A DNA stretch of 64,000 bases from Sanguibacter suarezii NBRC 16159 (GTDB lineage Bacteria > Actinomycetota > Actinomycetes > Actinomycetales > Cellulomonadaceae), in assembly GCF_001552735.1 (NCBI RefSeq), contig NZ_BCRT01000021.1, positions 310,001-374,000 of the forward strand. The letters run 5' to 3'. Position numbers and translations under genes: made by a program. This document shows positions 23,605-31,175 of the stretch, one piece after another. Within the stretch, counting starts at the first letter, position 1, and every line of letters starts with the position of its first letter. The notes below the pieces were generated by a model. The model saw only the letters and a program-made list of their open reading frames with translations. It did no database searches and was not told where the DNA came from.

Positions 23605-24087
23605 ATGACCCTGCAAGCGCTGACCAGCGTCCTCTGGCGCGAACGCCAGCTCCTTGAGCTTCTGCTCTTCAAGCTCGAGGAGGAGCAGCTGCTCCTCACC
23701 AACGGGAAGACCCGCTGGCTCGGCCATGCCACCCGTGAGGTGGAGAACGTCCTCGAGCAGATCCGTGAGGTCGAGCTCGGTCGCTCCGTGGAGTCCGACG
23801 CCGTCGCCCGCAGCCTGGGCCTGGAGCCCGGCCGCAGCCTGCACGAGCTGGCCGAGGCCGCGCCGAGCCCGTGGGACGAGCTGCTGCGCGCGCACCGCCA
23901 GGCCTTCCTCGAGCTGACCACGCAGATCGACGCCCTCGCGGCCGGCAACCGTGAGCTCATCTCCACCTCGCACCGTGCCACCCAGGAGGCACTGGCGAAC
24001 CTCCAGCACGACTCCCAGACGTACGATGCGACTGGCTCAGCCGCCCAGCACGAGGTCACCGCCCGCATCCTCGACCAGAAATTCTGA
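23605..24087 (+). CDS. flgN: FlgN-family export chaperone
   Basis: FlgN keeps the hook-filament junction proteins FlgK and FlgL soluble before export. ATG 23605 (MTLQALTSVLWRERQLLELL) has AAGGAG upstream and gives 160 residues; the open frame from 23551 begins within the promoter. The product is helical with the family's Leu/Glu-rich N-terminal coiled coil (LLEFLLFKLEEEQ-like segment at 15-30). It sits directly before flgK, its expected client, in a unit running flgN-flgK-flgL-fliW. Confidence 0.87.
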   Translation: MTLQALTSVLWRERQLLELLLFKLEEEQLLLTNGKTRWLGHATREVENVLEQIREVELGRSVESDAVARSLGLEPGRSLHELAEAAPSPWDELLRAHRQAFLELTTQIDALAAGNRELISTSHRATQEALANLQHDSQTYDATGSAAQHEVTARILDQKF

Positions 24088-24093
24088 GACCCC

Positions 24094-25512
24094 ATGAGCA
24101 CCTTCTCCGGCCTGTCCACCGCCCTCTCCTCCCTGACCACCCAGCGCCAGGCCCTTGAGATCGCCGGGCAGAACATCGCCAACGTCAACACCCCGGGCTA
24201 CACCCGGCAGCGGTTGGACATGGCGGCCGTCAGCGCCGGGCAGGGTGCCACGCTCTTCTCTCAGGGCAGCCTCATCGGCAACGGCGTCCAGGCGACGAGC
24301 GTGTCCCGTCTCGGCGACCTGTTCATGGACGCCCGGGTCCGCACCACCACGTCGTCGGCCTCCTACCTGACCGCTCGCACCGACGCCTACAAGCGCCTCG
24401 AGTCCACGATCGCCGAGCCCGGCACCAACGGGATCGCCAAGCAGCTCGACGACTTCTGGGCCACCTGGCAGGACGTAGCCACGTCCCCGGGCAGCGCCGC
24501 CGTCGGGCAGGTGCTGCTGGAGGGCGCGAACTCGGTGCAGCGCTCCATCGCGACCGGGTACACCGCAGTGGTGACCCAGTGGGACCAGACCCGGTCCAAG
24601 GCCGAGTCGTTGGTCTCCGACATCAACTCCACCGCCTCAGCGGTCGCCGAGCTCAACGACAAGATCCGCTCGATCTCGGTCTCCGGCGGCAACGCCAACG
24701 AGCTCATCGACGCACGTAACGTCCTGACCACGTCGCTCTCGGCCCTGGCCGGAGCGACGGTGCGCCACCGCGAGGACGGCACAGTGGACGTCAACGTCGC
24801 CGGCAACACCCTCGTGGCCGGCGTCACCGCGAACAAGCTCAAGCTCACCGGGAGCACCGAGATGGTCGGCGCCGCCGGCAACGCGGTCCGCGTCGAGTGG
24901 GACCGGGTGCCCGCTGGCAGCTCGGCCGCCCTCGAAGGCGGCCAGCTCGCGGGAGTGCTCAGTGTGCTGGCTCCGGCCGACGCCCAGGGCACAGGCGGAC
25001 TGCTGGCCCAGGCCGCGGAGTCGTACAACGCGCTGGCCGCCAAGCTCGCAGCCTCCGTCAACACCCTCCACGCCCAGGGCACCCCCGGAGGCGACTTCTT
25101 CTCCCTGACGGCCGGAGCCCCCGCAGCCCTCGGCCTCACGGTCGCCATCACCGACACCACCCAGATCTCCACCGGGGACCCGACGCTCGGCCCCAACGAC
25201 TCCTCGATCGCCAACCTCATCTCCATGATCGGCGACTCCAAGGACAAGGACGCGCCGGACACGGTGTGGTCCAGCTTCGTCGTGACCACCGGCGTCAAGG
25301 CCAAGGCCGCGCTGCAGAGCGCCACGGTCTCCGAGGTCGCCCGCATGACCGCCGAGAGCCTCCAGCTCGCCCAGGCCGCCGTGGACCAGGACGAGGAGAG
25401 CATCAACCTGCTCTCCTTCCAGCGCGCCTACCAGGGCGCCGCCCGCGTCATGACCACGATCGACGAGATGCTCGACCAGCTCATCAACCGAACAGGAGTC
25501 GTTGGCCGATGA
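24094..25512 (+). CDS. flgK: Flagellar hook-associated protein FlgK (HAP1)
   Basis: FlgK is the first hook-filament junction protein. The 472-residue product has the axial-protein N-terminus (GLSTALSSLTTQRQALEIAG, QNIANVNTPGYTRQRLDMAA) and C-terminus (DEESINLLSFQRAYQGAARV, MTTIDEMLDQLIN), with a variable body. It starts 6 bp after flgN and overlaps flgL by 4 bp (ATGA). Confidence 0.96.
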   Translation: MSTFSGLSTALSSLTTQRQALEIAGQNIANVNTPGYTRQRLDMAAVSAGQGATLFSQGSLIGNGVQATSVSRLGDLFMDARVRTTTSSASYLTARTDAYKRLESTIAEPGTNGIAKQLDDFWATWQDVATSPGSAAVGQVLLEGANSVQRSIATGYTAVVTQWDQTRSKAESLVSDINSTASAVAELNDKIRSISVSGGNANELIDARNVLTTSLSALAGATVRHREDGTVDVNVAGNTLVAGVTANKLKLTGSTEMVGAAGNAVRVEWDRVPAGSSAALEGGQLAGVLSVLAPADAQGTGGLLAQAAESYNALAAKLAASVNTLHAQGTPGGDFFSLTAGAPAALGLTVAITDTTQISTGDPTLGPNDSSIANLISMIGDSKDKDAPDTVWSSFVVTTGVKAKAALQSATVSEVARMTAESLQLAQAAVDQDEESINLLSFQRAYQGAARVMTTIDEMLDQLINRTGVVGR

Positions 25513-26417
25513 TCACTCGCGTCACGCACCAGTCCACCCAGCGGACCTCGCTGGCGAACCTGCAGGCCAACCTCACCAAGATGGCGAACCTGCAGGCGCA
25601 GGCGTCCAGCGGCAAGCTCATCACCAAGGCCTCCGACGACCCGGCCAAGGCCGCCGACGCGATGGCGCTGCGCAAGGAAGAGCGGGCCGCGACGCAGTTC
25701 GCCCGCAACGTCCAGGACGGCGTGAGCTGGCTGAACACGACGGACACGGCGCTGACGACGTCGGTCGCCTTCCTGCAGCGGGCACGCGACCTCGTCGTCC
25801 AGGGAGCCAACACCGGTGCGATGAACGCGGAGAGCCGCGAGGCGATCGCGGTCGAGCTCGAGGGCATCACCCGCGCGCTCGCCGGCCAGGCCAACACCAC
25901 CTTCCTCGGACGCTCGGTCTTCGCCGGCACCGCCGACGGCGCCGCGTTCACCGAGACCGATGGCGTGTACACCTTCGCCGGAGCGGGCGGCGCCGTCGAA
26001 CGCCGGGTGGGCACCGGGACCACGGTCCGGGTCGACACGGACGGGTCCAAGGCCTTCGGCTCGGACACCGACCCCAACTCGGCCGACCCCACCGTCTTCG
26101 CGGTGCTCTCCGACATCGTGAAGACGTTGCGGGACCCCAACGGTGACGTGGCCTCCGGCATCGACAAGATCGACTCCCGCATGGCCTCGATGCTCAGCCA
26201 GGCGGCCAGCGTCGGCGCACGCACCAACCAGCTGACCGTCGCCCAGGAGAACCTGACCACCAAGATCATGACCCTCAAGAGCGACATCTCCGGTGTCGAG
26301 GACATCGACCTCGCGCAGACCCTCATCGAGCTCCAGATGCAGGAGGTCGCCTACCAGGCCGCCCTCGGCGCGACGTCACGGGTGCTGCAGCCGAGCCTGC
26401 TGGACTACCTGCGGTGA
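25509..26417 (+). CDS. flgL: Flagellar hook-associated protein FlgL (HAP3)
   Basis: FlgL is the second junction protein, related to flagellin. ATG 25509 overlaps the flgK stop; upstream extension of the frame is a shadow. The 302-residue product begins MITRVTHQSTQRTSLANLQ and has the flagellin-like SGKLITKASDDPAKAADAMA. The C-terminal DIDLAQTLIELQMQEVAYQA and ALGATSRVLQPSLLDYL are typical. Confidence 0.95.
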   Translation: MITRVTHQSTQRTSLANLQANLTKMANLQAQASSGKLITKASDDPAKAADAMALRKEERAATQFARNVQDGVSWLNTTDTALTTSVAFLQRARDLVVQGANTGAMNAESREAIAVELEGITRALAGQANTTFLGRSVFAGTADGAAFTETDGVYTFAGAGGAVERRVGTGTTVRVDTDGSKAFGSDTDPNSADPTVFAVLSDIVKTLRDPNGDVASGIDKIDSRMASMLSQAASVGARTNQLTVAQENLTTKIMTLKSDISGVEDIDLAQTLIELQMQEVAYQAALGATSRVLQPSLLDYLR

Positions 26418-26800
26418 TCACCGACGTCACGCTCGTCGAGCCGCTCACGGGACTGTCCGCAGGGACACGCTTCACGCTCGACCCCCTCGACACCAACGGC
26501 CACCTCTTCGCGCTGCGCGGCACCGGAGCAGACCCGACGCGGTTGTTCCTCATGCGCCCCGAACCGTACTTCCAGGAGTACTCCCCCACCATCGACCCGT
26601 CGGTCCTGGCTGCCCTGCACCTCGATGCCGACGACGCACGCTGCGCCGTGCTCGTCATCGTCACCCCGCGCTCGGGTGCGACCCAGGCGACCGCCAACCT
26701 GCTCGCCCCGCTCGTCCTCAACACTTCGACCGGGCACGCCCAGCAGGTCATCCTCGACGGGGCCACCTGGCCCCTGCGAGCCCCGCTCGTCGCCGCCTGA
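26414..26800 (+). CDS. fliW: Flagellar assembly factor FliW
   Basis: In Bacillus, FliW binds flagellin and antagonises the translation repressor CsrA. The 128-residue product matches the family in length and in segments such as FLMRPEPYFQEYSPTI and CAVLVIVTPR, followed by TANLLAPLVLNTSTGHAQQV. The GTG start overlaps the flgL stop (GTGA). No csrA gene follows; the next gene is an EAL-HDOD protein 41 bp away. Confidence 0.92.
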   Translation: MITDVTLVEPLTGLSAGTRFTLDPLDTNGHLFALRGTGADPTRLFLMRPEPYFQEYSPTIDPSVLAALHLDADDARCAVLVIVTPRSGATQATANLLAPLVLNTSTGHAQQVILDGATWPLRAPLVAA

Positions 26801-26841
26801 GCTCGACTACCGGCCCTGTGCCACACCCATCGAGGAGTTCC

Positions 26842-28074
26842 ATGAGCCACCCGAGTTCCCTGTCGCACGCTGACACCTACGCCGCGCCGGCCAAGCATGC
26901 CTCCGAGCACGCCCCGACGCCGGTGTTCAGCCGACTGGCCATCGTCGACCGCCGGCGCCAGGTCCTCGCCTACGCTCTGCCCATCGTGACCCCGAGCCTG
27001 GAGCCCGAGCACCGCTCCGAGGCCTTGCACCAGGCGTACCGCACGGTCGACCTCGAGAAGTACGTCGCCGACCGGCCCGCCTTCATCTGGTCCTCCCCGG
27101 AGATGCTCGCCGGCGAGGAGTCCATCCCGCCGAGCTCCGGCGGCGTCGGGCTGCTGCTCCACCCGAGCATCGTGCGCCGTGCCGACGGCGCGGAGAACGT
27201 CATCGCGCTGCGCGAGCGTCGTGTGCCCTCGATCCTCGTGGACTTCGCCGACGAGCCCGGCCAGCGCGCGTTGCTGCCCTTCGTCACCCACGTGATGATC
27301 GACGTGTCCGTGGCCGACCTCGACGTGCCGGGCCTGGTTCAGATCGCCCAGAACGCCGGCGTGAGCGTCATCGCCGAGAACGTCCAGGGCAAGCTCGGCC
27401 CCGCGCAGGCCTGGAGCTTCGGCGTGGACTACATCATGGGATCCATCTACCAGCACACCAAGCCCGTGGAAGCGCGAGCCCTCGACGCCGGAGAGATCCA
27501 GTGCCTGGAGGTCGTGCGGCTGCTCTCGGCTCCCGAGGTGGACACCGGCCGCATCGCCGAGGTCCTCTCGAGCGACCCGGAGATGGCCGTCCGGGTGCTG
27601 CACCTGGTGAACTCCGTGGCCATCGGGCTGCCGCAGCGGGTGGACTCGCTGCACCACGCGATCGTCATGCTCGGCCCCACCCGCCTGACCACGCTCGTCA
27701 TGGCCTCGCTCATCAGCTCCCGCGTGCAGCAGATGGACGCGCTGTGGTTCCTGCTGGCACGTGCGGCGGCCTGCCGCGAGCTGGTCGGTGACGACACCGG
27801 GTACACGGTCGGGCTGCTCTCGGCCTTCTCGGAGGAGACCGGCATCCCCGTGCACGTCCTGGTGGAGAAGGCGCTCGTCTCCCAGGAGGTCGCCGCCGCC
27901 CTGGAGAGCATGGAGGGACCGCTCGGGGAGACCCTGGCGGCCGTCATCGCCCACGAGCAGGGGGACTCCGCAGCCATCGCCGCGACCGGCTGGACCGAGG
28001 AGCAGGTCGCCCGGGCCTACCTCACGGCGTTGCCGTGGGCGCTGGAGACGGTGCGCCAGCTCAACCCGGCGTGA
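26842..28074 (+). CDS. EAL-HDOD domain protein (degenerate c-di-GMP phosphodiesterase)
   Basis: A YuxH-like two-domain signalling protein of 410 residues. The N-terminal EAL-type domain keeps ILVDFADEPGQRALLPF-like and GVDYIMGSIYQHTKP segments. The opening signature where active enzymes have YELL reads YALP, so the first catalytic Glu is missing. A C-terminal HDOD domain follows (SDPEMAVRVLHLVNSVAIGL, VDSLHHAIVMLGPTRLTTLV). ATG 26842 has GAGGAG 5 nt upstream. It lies 41 bp after fliW, so it is probably co-transcribed with the flagellar genes and could act as a c-di-GMP-binding effector; that is inference. Confidence 0.88.
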   Translation: MSHPSSLSHADTYAAPAKHASEHAPTPVFSRLAIVDRRRQVLAYALPIVTPSLEPEHRSEALHQAYRTVDLEKYVADRPAFIWSSPEMLAGEESIPPSSGGVGLLLHPSIVRRADGAENVIALRERRVPSILVDFADEPGQRALLPFVTHVMIDVSVADLDVPGLVQIAQNAGVSVIAENVQGKLGPAQAWSFGVDYIMGSIYQHTKPVEARALDAGEIQCLEVVRLLSAPEVDTGRIAEVLSSDPEMAVRVLHLVNSVAIGLPQRVDSLHHAIVMLGPTRLTTLVMASLISSRVQQMDALWFLLARAAACRELVGDDTGYTVGLLSAFSEETGIPVHVLVEKALVSQEVAAALESMEGPLGETLAAVIAHEQGDSAAIAATGWTEEQVARAYLTALPWALETVRQLNPA

Positions 28075-28627
28075 GCTCACCGAGGAAGATCTGGGAGCAG
28101 AGCATCTGCTCGCCTCCTGCGCCGTCGCTCACGACGCAGGAGACTCCCACCTCGGTGAACTCGGGAGTCACGATGTTCTCCCGGTGCCCCGGAGACCCCA
28201 TCCATGCGTCGACGACCGCCTCCGGTCCCAGGCTCGCCCGGCTGAGGTTCTCCCCGGCCATCGCCGCCGGCTGGCAGGCTTGCGTCACCGGCCCGAGCGG
28301 AGCGTGCTCAAGCTCCTCGCCGGCGTCGGCAAGGGCACGGGCGCGCACAGCGCCCTGCTCGGCAGCGCACTCGGAGACGGACATCGCCGGCAGGCCCAGG
28401 GCGGTTCGGGCGCGGTTGGTCTCCTCGACCAGCGCTGCCGCGTACTCCTCCGGCGAGCCCAGCACCGTCTCGTGGGTTGGCGTCGCCGGCGGGGGCGGCC
28501 CTTCGCCGTCGCCGCCCGCGCAGCCGGCGAGCATCACCAGCGCGATGGTCAGCGCGGCCAGGCGCCAGGGCCTCGCAGAGCTCTCACCTGCACCGTTGAG
28601 AACGAGCCCACGCGTCGAGAGAGTCAC
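28061..28627 (-). CDS. CAP/SCP-domain secreted lipoprotein
   Basis: GTG 28627 gives a 188-residue product with a lipoprotein signal (hydrophobic run ending LAGC, Cys about residue 36). A short Gly/Pro linker and a CAP (cysteine-rich secretory protein) domain follow. That domain carries ALVEETNRARTALGLPAM, MAGENLSRA, DAWMGSPGHRENIVTPEFTE and VGVSCVV. The His in SPGHRENI and the Glu in the GEN motif are the usual CAP cleft residues. TATGCT sits 6 nt upstream of the GTG, so the mRNA may be leaderless. It is convergent with and overlaps the end of the EAL-HDOD gene by 14 bp. Function of bacterial CAP lipoproteins is unknown. Confidence 0.85.
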   Translation of the reverse strand: MTLSTRGLVLNGAGESSARPWRLAALTIALVMLAGCAGGDGEGPPPPATPTHETVLGSPEEYAAALVEETNRARTALGLPAMSVSECAAEQGAVRARALADAGEELEHAPLGPVTQACQPAAMAGENLSRASLGPEAVVDAWMGSPGHRENIVTPEFTEVGVSCVVSDGAGGEQMLCSQIFLGELTPG

Positions 28628-28763
28628 CGAGACAGCATAGACACTCGCCACGAGGACGTCGTTCCCCGGCGAGCGGGACCCGATTCGACGGGGCCACCAT
28701 GAGAGAATCAACCTTCGTCACGGCTTCGGCCGGAGAGCCGAACCGACCCAGGAGCAGCTGCGC

Positions 28764-30398
28764 GTGGAACTTCAGGACTACATCAAGATCCTCCGAGCGC
28801 GGTGGGTCTCCATCGCGGTCATCACGGTCCTGGCCGCAGCAGCAGGTCTGGCAGTCTCCCTCGTCACCACACCCACCTATGAGGCTCGCGCCCAGGTGTT
28901 CGTCTCCGTGCGTACCGGCGGGTCGACCAACGACCTCCTCCAGGGGAGCAGCTTCACCCAGAAGCAGGTCAAGTCCTACACCGACCTCGTGACCAGCCCG
29001 CGGGTGCTGACCCCGGTCATCGAGCACCTCAACCTGGCGACCACGCCGGACGAGCTCGCCAAGGCGATCAGCGCGAGCTCGCCTCTGGACACGGTGCTCA
29101 TCAACATCACCGCGACCGACGAGGACCCTCAGGTCGCCAGCGACATCGCCAACGCGACTGCTGACTCCCTGGCGACTCAGGTCACCGAGCTGGAGAAGCC
29201 CGACGACGACGCCTCCCCGGTGAAGATCAGCCCGGTCCGCCTGGCGACGGCGCCGACCGTGCCCTCGGCCCCCAACACCAAGCTCAACATCGCGCTCGGT
29301 TTGCTGGTCGGTCTGGCCCTCGGCGTCGGCATCGCGGTGCTGCGCGAGGTGCTCGACACCGGCATCCGGACAGAGGCGCACATCCGCCAGGTCACCGACT
29401 CCTCGATCATCGGCAAGATCGACTACGACGAGGACGCCCCCGACCACCCGCTCATCGTGCAGAGCCACCCCCAGAGCCAGCGGGCGGAGGCCTTCCGCCG
29501 GCTGCGCACCAACCTGCAGTTCCTCGACATCGCAGGGCGACCGCGCACCATCGTCGTCACCTCCTCCCTCCCGGGCGAAGGAAAGTCCACGACCTCCATC
29601 AACCTCGCCATCACCCTGGCCGACGCCGGCGCGCGCGTCATCCTGGTCGACGCCGACCTGCGCCGCCCGTCGGTCGCGCCCTACATGGGCATCGAGGGCA
29701 ACGTCGGCCTGACGACGGTGCTCATCGGCCGGGCGAGCGTCGAGGACGTCGTCCAGCCCTGGGGCAACGGCAACCTCCACGTGCTGCCCTCCGGGCAGAT
29801 CCCGCCGAACCCCAGCGAGCTGCTCGGGTCGACCTCGATGGCGAACCTGCTGGAGTCCCTGAGCAACAGCTATGACATGGTGCTCATCGACACCCCGCCG
29901 CTGCTTCCGGTCACCGACGCTGCTGTGCTCTCCCGGATCACTGGCGGTGCGCTGGTCGTCGTGGGAGCCAACTCCGTCAACCGTCAGCAGCTCGGGGAGT
30001 CCATGCGTGCCCTCGACACCGTCGGTGCCCGGGTCCTCGGCCTGGTGGTCAATCGGCTCACCCACAAGAAGGGTCAGGGGTACGCGTACTACGACTACGC
30101 CCCGCTCGACGTCGAGACGAAGAAGACACCCAGGTCAGCAGGCAAGTCCGCACAGCGGAACGCTCGCAAGACGGCGCAGCCGGCCCGTAGGCCGGCCGTC
30201 AAGGCCAGGACCGGCGAACCGGCCGGCCAGCCGGCCTCGCACCCGACGGCGGAGGGCGGCTCGCACCCAGAGCGCGTCAGTGTGGCCCAGCGGTCCCGGC
30301 GCATGCCGGAGTCCCACACGATCGCGTCGTTGGAGACCTTGATGCAGGACGAGCCTGAGGAACCACGCACCTGGCCCGGCGCCCCGATGGGGCGCTGA
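28764..30398 (+). CDS. Polysaccharide chain-length regulator fused to BY-kinase (Wzz/Wzc-like)
   Basis: A 544-residue bacterial tyrosine kinase of the exopolysaccharide export type. It has an N-terminal Wzz domain with transmembrane helices at about 17-35 and 174-193, and an extracytoplasmic coiled region between them. The cytoplasmic ATPase has Walker A LPGEGKSTT (269-277), Walker A' VILVDADLRRP (292-302) and Walker B MVLIDTPPLLPV. A tyrosine cluster (GYAYYDYAPL) follows, as expected for autophosphorylation, then a long basic Lys/Arg/Pro tail that is unusual. GTG 28764 has AGGAG upstream. The LMW phosphatase 2.8 kb away is the likely partner. Confidence 0.92.
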   Translation: MELQDYIKILRARWVSIAVITVLAAAAGLAVSLVTTPTYEARAQVFVSVRTGGSTNDLLQGSSFTQKQVKSYTDLVTSPRVLTPVIEHLNLATTPDELAKAISASSPLDTVLINITATDEDPQVASDIANATADSLATQVTELEKPDDDASPVKISPVRLATAPTVPSAPNTKLNIALGLLVGLALGVGIAVLREVLDTGIRTEAHIRQVTDSSIIGKIDYDEDAPDHPLIVQSHPQSQRAEAFRRLRTNLQFLDIAGRPRTIVVTSSLPGEGKSTTSINLAITLADAGARVILVDADLRRPSVAPYMGIEGNVGLTTVLIGRASVEDVVQPWGNGNLHVLPSGQIPPNPSELLGSTSMANLLESLSNSYDMVLIDTPPLLPVTDAAVLSRITGGALVVVGANSVNRQQLGESMRALDTVGARVLGLVVNRLTHKKGQGYAYYDYAPLDVETKKTPRSAGKSAQRNARKTAQPARRPAVKARTGEPAGQPASHPTAEGGSHPERVSVAQRSRRMPESHTIASLETLMQDEPEEPRTWPGAPMGR

Positions 30399-30416
30399 CC
30401 CACCGCAGCAGGCACG

Positions 30417-30461
30417 ACGACGCCGTGGCGCACCGGATCTCTCGGTGCACCACGGCGTCGT
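30417..30461 (+). terminator. Hairpin terminator after the BY-kinase gene
   Basis: 18-bp arms (30417-30434 and 30444-30461) pair with one mismatch around a 9-nt loop, 18 bp after the stop codon, followed by TGTCTGTG. Confidence 0.75.
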
Positions 30462-30522
30462 TGTCTGTGCCCTGGTGAGTTTGTGCTCTGGTGACCACGC
30501 GTGCACATGCCGCGGGTACGCA

Positions 30523-30558
30523 GAAGGGCCTGAGCTCCCAGGGGAGCTCAGGCCCTTC
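30523..30558 (-). terminator. Hairpin terminator after the LPxTG gene
   Basis: Perfect 17-bp arms (30523-30539 and 30542-30558; core AGGGCCTGAGCTCCC) lie 21 bp beyond the LPxTG gene stop. Together with the neighbouring kinase terminator it insulates two convergent genes, and it may work in both directions. Confidence 0.8.
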
Positions 30559-30579
30559 CGTGTGACTGATCGGGGACGA

Positions 30580-31110
30580 TCAGGCGTTCTGCGAAGCCTG
30601 ACGACGACGGGTCAGGACGACCGCGCCACCACCGACGACGACGAGCGCGCTGGCGCCCATGACGAGGGCGGGAGCGTTCGATCCGGTGACAGGCAGCGAG
30701 CCGGTGTCGGTCGCCGTGGTGGTGGATGCGCCACCGCCGGCAACGGTGAGGACCTGGTCGCCGAGCGAGTTGCCCGCGGCGTCGGTGGCGACGGCGGTGA
30801 AGACGCCAGCCGTGCCGAAGCTCACCGTGAAGGTCGCCACGCCGTTGGCGTCAGCGTTCTTCGTCAGGGACTTGGTCCCGGCGATGGTGATCTGGTCGTT
30901 GGACAGCGAGGCCGGGTTCGAGGTCACGGTCAGCGTGACCGGACCGTTGGCCAGCGCGCCGGTGATGGTCATCGTGACCGGGGCCGAGAGCGAAGGCGTC
31001 GCGTCGGTGACCCTGACGGTCACGCCGGGAGCCTCGTAAGCCATGGCGGCGGAGGGAAGGGCGATGAGCGACAGTGCCGCGGTCGCGATCAGGACAGAAC
31101 GACGGTTCAT
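30580..31110 (-). CDS. Small LPxTG cell-wall-anchored surface protein
   Basis: A 176-residue secreted protein. It has a signal peptide (MNRRSVLIATAALSLIALP, cleavage near AMAYEAP), one Ig-like beta domain (VTMTITGALANGPVTLTVTS, GVATFTVSFGTAGVFTAVAT) and a Thr/Ser/Gly stalk. A sorting signal follows: LPVTG, a hydrophobic helix and RRRQ. ATG 31110 has AAGGGA upstream. No sortase is in the window. It lies downstream of the DUF4012 gene on the same strand (about 65 bp). Confidence 0.88.
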   Translation of the reverse strand: MNRRSVLIATAALSLIALPSAAMAYEAPGVTVRVTDATPSLSAPVTMTITGALANGPVTLTVTSNPASLSNDQITIAGTKSLTKNADANGVATFTVSFGTAGVFTAVATDAAGNSLGDQVLTVAGGGASTTTATDTGSLPVTGSNAPALVMGASALVVVGGGAVVLTRRRQASQNA

Positions 31111-31175
31111 GCGGATGGTCCCTTGCTTGAAGGCCCGTCGAGACACGACGACGGAGAGTGATTTCCCTGGTAACA

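Noticed and set aside
24271-24300. GCCGAT/ATCGGC-like boxes inside flgK, flhB, fliP and elsewhere
   Set aside because: They match the -10 only; no CTCAT lies 15 nt upstream, so they were not called promoters.
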